Assembly (NCBI GenBank): GCA_031280945.1
Contig: JAITGB010000031.1
Coordinates: forward strand, 1-6,847
Length of the DNA stretch: 6,847 nt
Direction of reading: 5' to 3'
DNA from: Spirochaetales bacterium
GTDB lineage: Bacteria > Spirochaetota > Spirochaetia > DTKZ01
Part shown: positions 1-4,180 of the stretch, in pieces
How the letters are laid out: every line of letters starts with the position of its first letter
Position numbering within the stretch: the stretch's first letter is position 1
Position numbers and translations under genes: made by a program
Notes under the pieces: generated by a model
What the model was told of the DNA's origin: nothing
The model's input: the letters and a program-made list of their open reading frames with translations, nothing else
Databases searched by the model: none

Positions 1-38
1 TCTATCCGGGGAACGCGCAAAACGATTTTGTCTATCAT
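1..38 (-). CDS. 5' end of a gene leaving the window, possibly a replication protein
   Basis: A minus-strand ATG at 38-36 has an AAGGA ribosome binding site six bases upstream (45-49) and opens a frame that stays open to the window edge, giving MIDKIVLRVPRI. A perfect TATAAT lies about 50 bases upstream. Start, ribosome binding site and promoter spacing all fit a real gene. The opening MID-x-I-x-L-R-x-P resembles the N-terminus of gene II/X-type phage and plasmid replication proteins as I remember them. Twelve residues are far too few to establish that, so the start is well supported but the function is only a guess. Confidence 0.5.
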   Translation of the reverse strand, partial: MIDKIVLRVPRI

Positions 39-85
39 GTCCAATCCTTGTAAAAGGGGACAAAATTTGGGTCATATATTCACTC

Positions 86-91
86 ATTATA
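86..91 (-). promoter_or_regulatory. -10 box for the gene starting at 38
   Basis: The minus strand reads TATAAT here, a perfect -10 box, which would start transcription near position 79 and give a leader of about 40 nt before the ATG at 38. The hexamer 17 bases upstream is AACGGG, a poor -35. This suggests dependence on an activator, or a promoter normally kept weak. Two direct repeats occupy the place where such a regulator would sit. Confidence 0.55.
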
Positions 92-94
92 GAC

Positions 95-111
95 ATTGCC
101 CAAAATTGCCC
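95..111. repeat. Two ATTGCCC repeats spaced 10 bp, candidate operator
   Basis: ATTGCCC occurs at 95-101 and again at 105-111, so the copies lie exactly one helical turn apart on the same face of the DNA. They fill the region between the -10 and -35 positions of the minus-strand promoter and lie just left of a plus-strand TTGACA at 123. A direct repeat of this spacing between divergent promoters is a plausible binding site for an element-encoded regulator. The regulator is not identified. Confidence 0.4.
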
Positions 112-122
112 GTTTTTGAGGC

Positions 123-151
123 TTGACATTGGCCGGGAAAAATGATAGGTT
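123..151 (+). promoter_or_regulatory. Plus-strand promoter candidate, extended -10
   Basis: TTGACA at 123-128 is a perfect -35. After a 17-base spacer comes TAGGTT (146-151), a weak -10, but it is preceded by TG one base upstream (143-144), the extended -10 pattern that compensates for a poor hexamer. Transcription would start near 158 and meet the hairpin terminator at 191-221, giving an RNA of about 64 nt with no evident reading frame. It would diverge from the gene starting at 38. Confidence 0.35.
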
Positions 152-190
152 CGGCATGAGATAAGCCAATCCATTCTTTTTTTCCGAATA

Positions 191-221
191 AAGCCGGGGC
201 CTCCGTTCCCGGCTTTTTTTT
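191..221 (+). terminator. Rho-independent terminator, possibly bidirectional
   Basis: AAGCCGGG (191-198) and CCCGGCTT (208-215) form a perfect 8-bp stem with a 9-base loop, followed on the plus strand by a run of eight T (214-221). That is a strong plus-strand terminator. On the minus strand the same stem is followed by a weaker TATTC and lies 16 to 46 bases after the stop of the 144-aa gene, so it may also end the minus-strand operon. Confidence 0.75.
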
Positions 222-236
222 CGCCCCATCGGGCAT

Positions 237-671
237 TCATGGCAGGGGGGCCGCCGCCCCCTCTACCGATTCCGGGATTTCCCCGCAAACCCATTTTGCA
301 AACAGGGCCTGCTCCTCTCCCTTCTTGTCCTCAAAGAAAAGCATTGTGAGCCGTGCCCAATCCTCCGAAAAGGCAATGAGAACCGCGCTATTGCTAAAAT
401 CCCCACAGCCTTTCCGGGGGTATTCGGGGGTAAGGTCAAAGTCCGTACACATTCGGGCATTTTCAAGTTCAATCGTGTAGTCCCCCTTGCCGTGCCGGGG
501 CCTCGTGTCTTGATGATGTCGGAAACCCACATACTTTTTTCCTGCCCGGCTTTTCGGTCTTTTCCACACGGCGGGGAATCGGGGAATATCGCCCCCCCTG
601 TGGCTTACCAGCCCGTATCGGGTATTCGTATCGGCGCATTTTTCAAACACATAAATCGCGTCCGGCTTCAT
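237..671 (-). CDS. Unknown 144-aa protein, last gene of the excisionase-like operon
   Basis: I do not recognise this family. The protein is soluble-looking, with no signal peptide or membrane segment. Its N-terminal half is basic and Arg/Lys-rich (residues 30-62, with two adjacent His near 52-53). A better ordered C-terminal half follows (about 93-136) with a hydrophobic stretch, SNSAVLIAF, and a late FFEDKKGEEQALFAKWV helix. Four Cys are present (12, 75, 89, 129), too scattered to claim a zinc site. The ATG overlaps the stop of the upstream gene as ATGA, so translation is probably coupled. Overlapping frames on the plus strand and in the second minus frame have no such junction. A small accessory protein of the mobile element is the most that can be said. 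Confidence 0.75.
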   Translation of the reverse strand: MKPDAIYVFEKCADTNTRYGLVSHRGGDIPRFPAVWKRPKSRAGKKYVGFRHHQDTRPRHGKGDYTIELENARMCTDFDLTPEYPRKGCGDFSNSAVLIAFSEDWARLTMLFFEDKKGEEQALFAKWVCGEIPESVEGAAAPLP

Positions 672-856
672 ACGTCTTCCCTCCTCATCTCCGTTACTGA
701 ATGGGTAGCGGAAACGATTTTCCCTTCATGGATTTTGAAGTCTATCCCGGCGTGTCCGTACTTGATTTTTTCCGTGTTTCTCAAAAGGCTGTCTATAAAT
801 TGCCTTACTTTTTCGGTGTTGCTCTTGCAAGCCATGTCCATTCCGTTTTCCTTCAT
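668..856 (-). CDS. Small YezD/DUF2292-like protein
   Basis: The start chosen is the ATG at 856. It overlaps the upstream stop as ATGA and has AAAGGAG eight or so bases before it; a TTG start nine codons upstream has no such support. The 62-aa product has an N-terminal helix (about 14-28) followed by IKYGHAGIDFKIHEGKIVSA (31-50) and a short basic tail. The pattern I-[KR]-Y-G-x(3)-[IL]-x-[FV]-x-[IV]-[HQ]-[DE]-G-K-[IV]-V is what I know from the YezD/DUF2292 family of small proteins of unknown function. Residues 31-50 would form two or three beta strands. The gene sits between an excisionase-like regulator and an unknown gene, so it is probably co-expressed with them. The family call is from memory of the motif. 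Confidence 0.75.
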   Translation of the reverse strand: MKENGMDMACKSNTEKVRQFIDSLLRNTEKIKYGHAGIDFKIHEGKIVSATHSVTEMRREDV

Positions 857-1035
857 GCCTGTTGCTCCTTTTTGGCAAGCCAATTCAGTAAGGCTGATTG
901 CCTGTAGAGAATGCGCCGCCCCGTTTTTGCACAGGGAATCCCCATTTTTGTCAAAGTGTTATTACAAACACCCAGATACGCCGCCGCCTCTTTGCGGGAA
1001 AGAACAATGTCTTTTTCTCTTAACTGTTCAACCAT
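853..1035 (-). CDS. Excisionase-like winged HTH protein
   Basis: The 60-aa protein consists almost entirely of one MerR-like/HTH_17 domain. VLSRKEAAAYLGVCNNTLTK (11-30) carries the helix-turn-helix, followed by the wing sequence KTGRRILYRQSALLNWL (37-53) that ends such domains. Excisionase and AlpA-type proteins of integrated elements have this size and pattern; they bend DNA at attachment sites or control integrase and replication genes. The start at 1035 has GGAGG seven bases upstream. The gene is first in an operon in which each junction is an ATGA overlap. It is preceded by a structured non-coding region with a strong terminator, so expression may be attenuated. Whether it acts in excision or as a transcription regulator cannot be told from sequence. 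Confidence 0.85.
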   Translation of the reverse strand: MVEQLREKDIVLSRKEAAAYLGVCNNTLTKMGIPCAKTGRRILYRQSALLNWLAKKEQQA

Positions 1036-1085
1036 GATAAATCCTCCCAGAAAAATATCTAAAACCCCATACGGGAATTTTGCGC

Positions 1086-1165
1086 AAAAAAAAAGGCAAG
1101 CAGATTCTTAAACCATAGGTAGATTCAGACCGAATCTACACCTTTGGTCTAACAACCCGCCTGCC
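1086..1165 (-). terminator. Very long Rho-independent terminator hairpin
   Basis: Minus-strand GGCAGGC (1165-1159) pairs with GCTTGCC (1101-1095) with one wobble. The pairing then continues, with two mismatches and several G-U pairs, through 1142/1118. A two-base bulge leads into a perfect 8-bp apical stem (1119-1126 with 1132-1139, loop 1127-1131). Nine T follow directly (1094-1086). It would end transcription from the integrase side, or from the promoter at 1247-1275, about 50 bases before the excisionase-like start codon. Confidence 0.8.
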
Positions 1166-1186
1166 CTATGCAGCACGGAGTTCCCC

Positions 1187-1221
1187 CCAAGATTGAACTT
1201 GGCCCAAGATTTAAAACTTGG
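1187..1221. repeat. Tandem CCAAG..CTTGG inverted repeats
   Basis: Two near-copies lie head to tail 17 bp apart: CCAAGATTGAACTTGG (1187-1202) and CCAAGATTTAAAACTTGG (1204-1221). Each is a 5-bp palindromic arm pair around an AT-rich core of 6 or 8 bp. They could be RNA hairpins within the leader or twin DNA operators for a dimeric regulator; the sequence alone does not decide. Confidence 0.6.
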
Positions 1222-1246
1222 TATTAGGGACTAATAATATTTTTAT

Positions 1247-1275
1247 AAGTTACTACAGTATTCTAAAACTGTCAA
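1247..1275 (-). promoter_or_regulatory. Promoter candidate for the structured leader
   Basis: The minus strand has a perfect -35 box TTGACA (1275-1270), a 17-base spacer and TAACTT (1252-1247) as a poor -10 box. It begins 19 bases after the end of the 88-aa frame and points into the structured RNA and excisionase-like operon. A TATTAT at 1239-1234 is an alternative -10 but lacks a good -35. Confidence 0.4.
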
Positions 1276-1293
1276 GAGGACTCTACAAGATTT

Positions 1294-1560
1294 TTATTGA
1301 ACGCCCATGAAACATTCCCCGGAATTCTTTATTCGGAGATTTTTTCTCGGTTTTTCTTGGTTTTTCTTGGTCTTCTTCACCGCCTGTTTTTGGGGTTTCT
1401 GTCTTCCCGCGCCCTCATTCTCTTCATGTCCAGTTCCATTTCCCGCCCCCGTGTCCTCTATCCCCTCCCATTCTGTTTTAATATCCGGGGAACCATACGG
1501 CCTACTGGATTCTGCGGTTTTCTGCGTTTTTGGGTTCTCTGGGGCCCTGCTTTTATGCAA
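1294..1560 (-). CDS. Possible lysine-rich, disordered 88-aa protein
   Basis: This frame opens at a TTG that overlaps the end of the 48-aa gene by eight bases. The product is hydrophilic and low in complexity: a Pro/Ser-rich first third, an acidic Gly-rich middle (about 31-52), then a Lys/Gln-rich stretch (about 53-77, with QKPQKQAVKKTKKNQEKPRK). It would be intrinsically disordered and could bind nucleic acid. In favour are the purine-rich strand bias, the tight junction with the gene before it and the frame's length. Against are the TTG start, the lack of a well-spaced ribosome binding site and no recognised family. Plus-strand frames across the same interval are very hydrophobic and look like antisense shadows. 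Confidence 0.4.
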   Translation of the reverse strand: MHKSRAPENPKTQKTAESSRPYGSPDIKTEWEGIEDTGAGNGTGHEENEGAGRQKPQKQAVKKTKKNQEKPRKNLRIKNSGECFMGVQ

Positions 1561-1699
1561 TTCCCCGTTCTATGGCATCTTTTACGGCCCTGATTATGTC
1601 TAAAAGTTCTTTTCGGGGAAGATTGCCCCGCGATTCAAGAATCCTGTCCAGAAGGTCTATAGCGTCCTCACTATGGCCTATGCGAATATCATCGTTCAT
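1553..1699 (-). CDS. 48-aa protein coupled to the integrase
   Basis: The ATG at 1699 overlaps the integrase stop as ATGA. A GGGGAGGGGG purine tract, inside the last integrase codons, ends about seven bases upstream and serves as ribosome binding site. The product reads MNDDIRIGHSEDAIDLLDRI and continues through an RKELLDIIRAVKDAIERG helix to the end. It is mostly two amphipathic acidic helices, with no Cys and no membrane segment. I do not recognise a family. Stop-start overlap with the integrase suggests co-translation in a fixed ratio and a possible role near recombination, for example as a directionality or stability partner, but that is inference from position alone. Confidence 0.65.
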   Translation of the reverse strand: MNDDIRIGHSEDAIDLLDRILESRGNLPRKELLDIIRAVKDAIERGIA

Positions 1700-3045
1700 A
1701 CAGCCGCCCCCTCCCCATAGTCTGTATAGTCCGTGGTTTCCGGCAAAAGCCCCCCGAAAGCGGCCTGCTGCGCCGCCCGTATACGCTCCCTGTCCCCGGA
1801 TATGATGTGTCCGGCGTAGTGTTCAAGCATAGAAAGGCTTTTATGGCCTGTTTGGGATTGGAGAAGTTTTTCATTCACCCTGTCCCGCATATAAGCCGTG
1901 AAGTAGTGCCGCCAGCCGTGGAAGGTGTAAACCTTCGCGGCCTCTTTGTCCAATCCTATTTTTAACAATGCCGCCTGGAGTTCCCGCCGAAAAATGTCTT
2001 GTTCCATAGGTTTATCCGGCAGTTTTTCGGCCCAGAATACATATCCGGCCATGCGTGGCCTGTGTGGATTGCGCCGCGCAAGGTCTATGAGTTCCTGTAT
2101 CAATCCGGGGAAAGGGATTTCTACCCTGCGGGATTCATTGTTTTTTGTAGTTTTTAGTCCGTCTATAACGTTCCATGAATGCCGGACATATAGGCAATCT
2201 TGGCCTAAATCCTCTACGCGCAGGCCCTGTATTTCCCCCGCCCTCATGCCTGTTACCATTGCCAGCATATTGGCAAGCCGCGCCCGGCTGTCTTTCCACT
2301 CTACACGGAAAAGTGCAGCGGCCAGTTCGGGGGTTAAAATAAGCCTTTCCGCCGCCTTGCCGGAAAAAAAGGTGATTCCCCGCGCAATATCCTTATCTAT
2401 CAATTCTTTAGAATAGGCCCATTTAAGGGCTATTGTACCCGCCTTTACTATACCGTTTTTGCGCTTCGCCGATTTTGGCCCCGCCCCTGCTTCGCCTCCG
2501 TAGGTTTCGATATGGGACATAAAGCCCTCTAAATCTTGCCGAGTTATTTCCCCCAGCATTTTTCCGGCAAAGAAGGGAAGCCAGTATTTCCCCGCTGTTG
2601 CCCTCATTTCAGCCGTATATCGCTTGTGTATGCCGTGGTTCTTGCGTAGTTTCTCTTTGATGTACGGGGAATTGTCATAATCCCAAAAATTGTCCAGAAA
2701 ATCAGCAAAAGGAATCGCCGCTGGGGTTTCGGCAAGAACAAAAGACTTGAGGAGGCCCCGCCTTTTTAGTTCCCCACAGATAAACAGGCAATCCTCCGGG
2801 GAAACATCGGCTTCCCGCGCCATATCCCGCAGGGAATACTTCTTCAAAGGAATCACTTCACCCCGGCGGGGTATGCCGTCTTTAAGCCATTCAAAAGCCT
2901 GTGTAATAGCCTTTTTCTCGGTTTCCTGCCTTGTGGAGATAGCAGGAAGATATTCCCCTGTTTTTGGATTCTTGAATGAAACGTAAAAAAACCTGTTTCC
3001 GGTTCGCCGGAAAATTGAAAAAGGGAGATGTGTTTTTCTGGGCAT
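1696..3045 (-). CDS. int: Tyrosine recombinase / site-specific integrase
   Basis: The 449-aa protein breaks and rejoins DNA at the element's attachment sites. A basic N-terminal arm-binding region (about 1-60) is followed by a core-binding SAM-like region (about 110-215) and the catalytic domain (about 235-430). The full catalytic set is visible: Arg268 in TGMRAGE, His376 and Arg379 in FHGWRH, His401 in GHKS and the nucleophile Tyr410 in LEHYAGH. A lysine near 298-301 (GLKTTKN) fits the beta-hairpin lysine. Nothing is truncated, so the enzyme should be active. The start at 3045 has only a GGGG seven bases upstream. The tRNA-Pro gene 138 bp away is the probable target. The C-terminal tail (431-449) overlaps the next gene by ATGA. 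Confidence 0.95.
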   Translation of the reverse strand: MPRKTHLPFSIFRRTGNRFFYVSFKNPKTGEYLPAISTRQETEKKAITQAFEWLKDGIPRRGEVIPLKKYSLRDMAREADVSPEDCLFICGELKRRGLLKSFVLAETPAAIPFADFLDNFWDYDNSPYIKEKLRKNHGIHKRYTAEMRATAGKYWLPFFAGKMLGEITRQDLEGFMSHIETYGGEAGAGPKSAKRKNGIVKAGTIALKWAYSKELIDKDIARGITFFSGKAAERLILTPELAAALFRVEWKDSRARLANMLAMVTGMRAGEIQGLRVEDLGQDCLYVRHSWNVIDGLKTTKNNESRRVEIPFPGLIQELIDLARRNPHRPRMAGYVFWAEKLPDKPMEQDIFRRELQAALLKIGLDKEAAKVYTFHGWRHYFTAYMRDRVNEKLLQSQTGHKSLSMLEHYAGHIISGDRERIRAAQQAAFGGLLPETTDYTDYGEGAAV

Positions 3046-3151
3046 AGTTTAACCCCGCCAAAACGCGGATAAAATTACTTTTATGTGTAACTTTATCTGC
3101 ATTTTTCTTAAACTGCATGGATTAAAAACGCCCTTCTTCGGGTAGTTTCTC

Positions 3152-3184
3152 AATAAGTCCTTACTACATAAAGACTTATTTTTT
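3152..3184 (+). terminator. AT-rich hairpin with T run at the element boundary
   Basis: AATAAGTC (3152-3159) and GACTTATT (3173-3180) form an 8-bp stem with a 13-base loop, followed on the plus strand by six T (3179-3184) that end exactly at the tRNA 3' end. It resembles a weak terminator for plus-strand transcripts. It could equally be a recombinase arm site or inverted core repeat next to the attachment site. Confidence 0.4.
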
Positions 3185-3208
3185 CGGGCTGGCGGGACTT
3201 GAACCCGC
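3184..3208. other. Predicted attachment site overlapping the tRNA 3' end
   Basis: Integrases next to a tRNA usually recombine within its 3' end, from the T-arm to the acceptor end, and the element brings a copy that restores the gene. The tRNA here is complete and the integrase lies on its 3' side, so the core should fall here. I found no second copy in the window; it is expected at the element's far end, left of position 1. Exact core borders cannot be set from one copy. Confidence 0.5.
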
Positions 3209-3257
3209 GACCCCCAGACCCCCAGTCTGGTACGCTAAACCACTGCGCTACAGCCCG
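3184..3257 (-). tRNA. tRNA-Pro (anticodon GGG)
   Basis: Minus-strand CGGGCTG (3257-3251) pairs with CAGCCCG (3191-3185) as a perfect acceptor stem, with discriminator A at 3184. The anticodon stem CCAGA/TCTGG encloses CTGGGGG, placing GGG at the anticodon (3223-3221), which reads CCC and CCU proline codons. The T-arm GCGGG-TTCAAGT-CCCGC is canonical. CCA is not encoded: six A follow the acceptor stem, so CCA must be added by the nucleotidyltransferase. The gene is intact despite the adjacent integration. Confidence 0.97.
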
Positions 3258-3276
3258 ATTCGTTACGTTACGCTCG

Positions 3277-3306
3277 AAGATACCATAGCGGAAAAAGGTG
3301 TGTCAA
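3277..3306 (-). promoter_or_regulatory. Promoter of tRNA-Pro
   Basis: TTGACA (3306-3301) is a perfect -35, followed by an 18-base spacer and TATCTT (3282-3277) as -10. The start would fall near 3270, about 13 bases before the mature tRNA 5' end. The rest of the 169 bp between the PspC stop and the tRNA holds nothing else I can support. Confidence 0.65.
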
Positions 3307-3426
3307 GCTCAGGACTTGCGCATTTGCTTTTTACGGGAACGAATAGTCTTGTACATATACGCAGGGGCGGCGCTGCCAAAGTTAGAAGAGAGCCGGGAAA
3401 CCGCGATGGAGCGTACAGAGCCGGTG

Positions 3427-3723
3427 TTACCGCTTAAAAAATCTCTTTTTCCATTCGGGTTCTTCGCGGTTTTGCGGGCCGGGGGGGTCATCTTCGGGGG
3501 AATAGGGGGAGCTCTCTTCTCCCTGTACGGGTTCGGGGGGCATAAAAAGCGCGAGGGCGCAGTAGGACATAACGGCGATAAAGCCGCCTGTAAAGATAAA
3601 GAACAGGAGGAAAACAAGGCGTATGGGCCATGCGGGGAGGCTCCGCCATTCGGCGATTCCCTGACACACTCCAAAAAAAAGCCCTCTTTGCGACCTGTAA
3701 AATCCGCGCCTGGCGTAACGCAC
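3427..3723 (-). CDS. PspC-domain membrane protein
   Basis: The GTG at 3723 has AGGAGG five bases upstream and begins a product of 98 aa, MRYARRGFYRSQRGLFFGVC onward. The open frame extends further upstream, but that part is antisense to the divergent PUR gene and looks non-coding. RRGFYRS..G.FFGVCQGIAEW is the PspC (phage shock protein C) signature: a short basic N-terminus, then one hydrophobic segment (about 33-61) spanning the inner membrane. The C-terminal 35 residues are charged and proline-rich, probably disordered, and end in KKRFFKR. PspC domains sense or respond to membrane stress and can bind PspB or PspA, but no other psp gene is near. It diverges from the PUR gene and is followed by the tRNA promoter. 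Confidence 0.8.
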   Translation of the reverse strand: MRYARRGFYRSQRGLFFGVCQGIAEWRSLPAWPIRLVFLLFFIFTGGFIAVMSYCALALFMPPEPVQGEESSPYSPEDDPPGPQNREEPEWKKRFFKR

Positions 3724-3833
3724 CGCGCCCTCCTGTATGGTTCGTTTCTCCTGTAAAGCTACACAATTATTGGAAAACATACAAGGTTGGTGATTGAGGT
3801 TCAGCGGCTGGAGGGCGCGCGTGGATTTTCTAC

Positions 3834-3863
3834 TTGCTCTCGCCGGGGCTTTTGCTGTATATT
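3834..3863 (+). promoter_or_regulatory. Promoter of the PUR-family gene
   Basis: TTGCTC (3834-3839), an 18-base spacer and TATATT (3858-3863) form a good plus-strand promoter. Transcription would start near 3870 and leave a leader of about 23 nt. The remainder of the 169-bp divergent spacer (3724-3833) must hold the PspC promoter; TTGTAT-17-TAGCTT on the minus strand is a weak candidate I would not insist on. Confidence 0.55.
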
Positions 3864-3892
3864 TAGGGAAAATTTGCAGGAAAGGGACGGAC

Positions 3893-4180
3893 ATGGGTAT
3901 TCGGGGTGAAATTTTCTCTACGCGCTCAAGCTCCAAGTCGGAGCGGCGGACGTATTTTTTTAACGTGAAGGAAAACCGCAACGGCGATATTTTTCTCAAT
4001 GTTGTGGAGAGCAAGAAGCACGGTGAGGCGGATTTTGAACGCCACCAGATTGTGGTTTTTCAGGAAGACCTTTCGGAATTTCTTCAGGCAATGGGCAAGG
4101 CTGTGGAGGCGATGAAGCCTCACCACGCGAGGCGCAGCGAGGGGCGTTTTACCTCAGACGAAAGCTCATCCGGTGAATAG
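3893..4180 (+). CDS. PUR-domain (DUF3276) nucleic-acid-binding protein, BpuR-like
   Basis: The start ATG at 3893 gives MGIRGEIFSTRSSSKSERRT, the standard beginning of this family, with AAAGGGA upstream; longer starts in the frame would add an unrelated hydrophobic segment. The 95-aa protein has one PUR repeat: strands around GEIFST (5-10), RRTYFFNVKENRNGDIFLNV (18-37) and HQIVVFQEDL (51-60), then a helix SEFLQAMGKAVEAM (61-74) and a Ser/Arg-rich tail. The family binds single-stranded DNA and RNA as dimers. In Borrelia the homologue BpuR regulates genes at the nucleic-acid level, and Treponema carry relatives. Its 3' end overlaps rnhB on the other strand by 32 bp. Function in this organism is inferred from the family. 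Confidence 0.88.
   Translation: MGIRGEIFSTRSSSKSERRTYFFNVKENRNGDIFLNVVESKKHGEADFERHQIVVFQEDLSEFLQAMGKAVEAMKPHHARRSEGRFTSDESSSGE

Larger units (their letters stand above)
1086..1240 (-). ncRNA. Structured leader RNA or small RNA before the excisionase-like gene
   Basis: A promoter-like pair at 1247-1275 would start a minus-strand transcript near 1240. It would fold into three small hairpins: 1223-1235, a 5-bp stem with loop UCC; 1204-1221, CCAAG/CUUGG; and 1187-1202, CCAAG/CUUGG again. A short linker and a long terminator hairpin (1095-1165) ending in nine U follow. The segment 1165-1170 can alternatively pair perfectly with 1114-1119, which would break the terminator stem, and the apical loop (1127-1131) is complementary to 1146-1150. 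No riboswitch class I know matches (T-box, TPP, SAM, guanidine and others considered). It could be an attenuator, a free small RNA or a single-strand replication origin. Confidence 0.45.
1..3184. mobile_element. Integrative element at tRNA-Pro, right end only
   Basis: A complete tyrosine recombinase gene ends 138 bp from the 3' end of a tRNA gene. Beyond it lie small minus-strand genes (excisionase-like HTH, DUF2292-type, several unknowns) unlike the housekeeping genes on the other side of the tRNA. This is the usual layout of an element integrated by site-specific recombination into a tRNA 3' end. The left end and the second attachment site are not in the window. I saw no transposase, terminal inverted repeats, conjugation genes or phage structural genes in this part, so whether it is a prophage, integrated plasmid, satellite or ICE cannot be decided. 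The inside boundary at the tRNA is inferred. Confidence 0.8.

Noticed and set aside
492..1037. 181-codon plus-strand frame
   Set aside because: It is antisense to three ATGA-linked genes with good start signals and shows no domain.
1095..1165. Integron attC-like site: GTCTAAC core with an imperfect palindrome
   Set aside because: Only one RYYYAAC core is present at 1147-1153. No matching GTTRRRY lies at the correct distance and side, and the T9 run fits a terminator better.
1187..1202. T-arm-like CCAAG-TTCAAT-CTTGG on the minus strand, possible tRNA fragment
   Set aside because: The loop is one base short of a T-loop, no acceptor or anticodon arm can be built around it, and a near-copy with an 8-base loop follows immediately.
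1297..1603. Hydrophobic plus-strand reading frames of 98 codons
   Set aside because: They are antisense to the minus-strand 48- and 88-aa frames, have no ribosome binding site, and their Phe/Leu richness is the complement of a Lys/Glu-rich strand.
3309..3674. 121-codon minus-strand frame ending MYKTIRSRKKQMRKS
   Set aside because: It overlaps the PspC gene in another frame and the non-coding spacer, with no start signal or recognisable domain.
3794..3892. Longer N-terminus for the PUR protein
   Set aside because: It covers the promoter and has no ribosome binding site; the family begins at MGIRGEIFST.
3724..4014. Longer N-terminus for the PspC protein
   Set aside because: It would run antisense through the promoter and first 40 codons of the PUR gene. 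The GTG at 3723 has a strong ribosome binding site and matches the usual family start.
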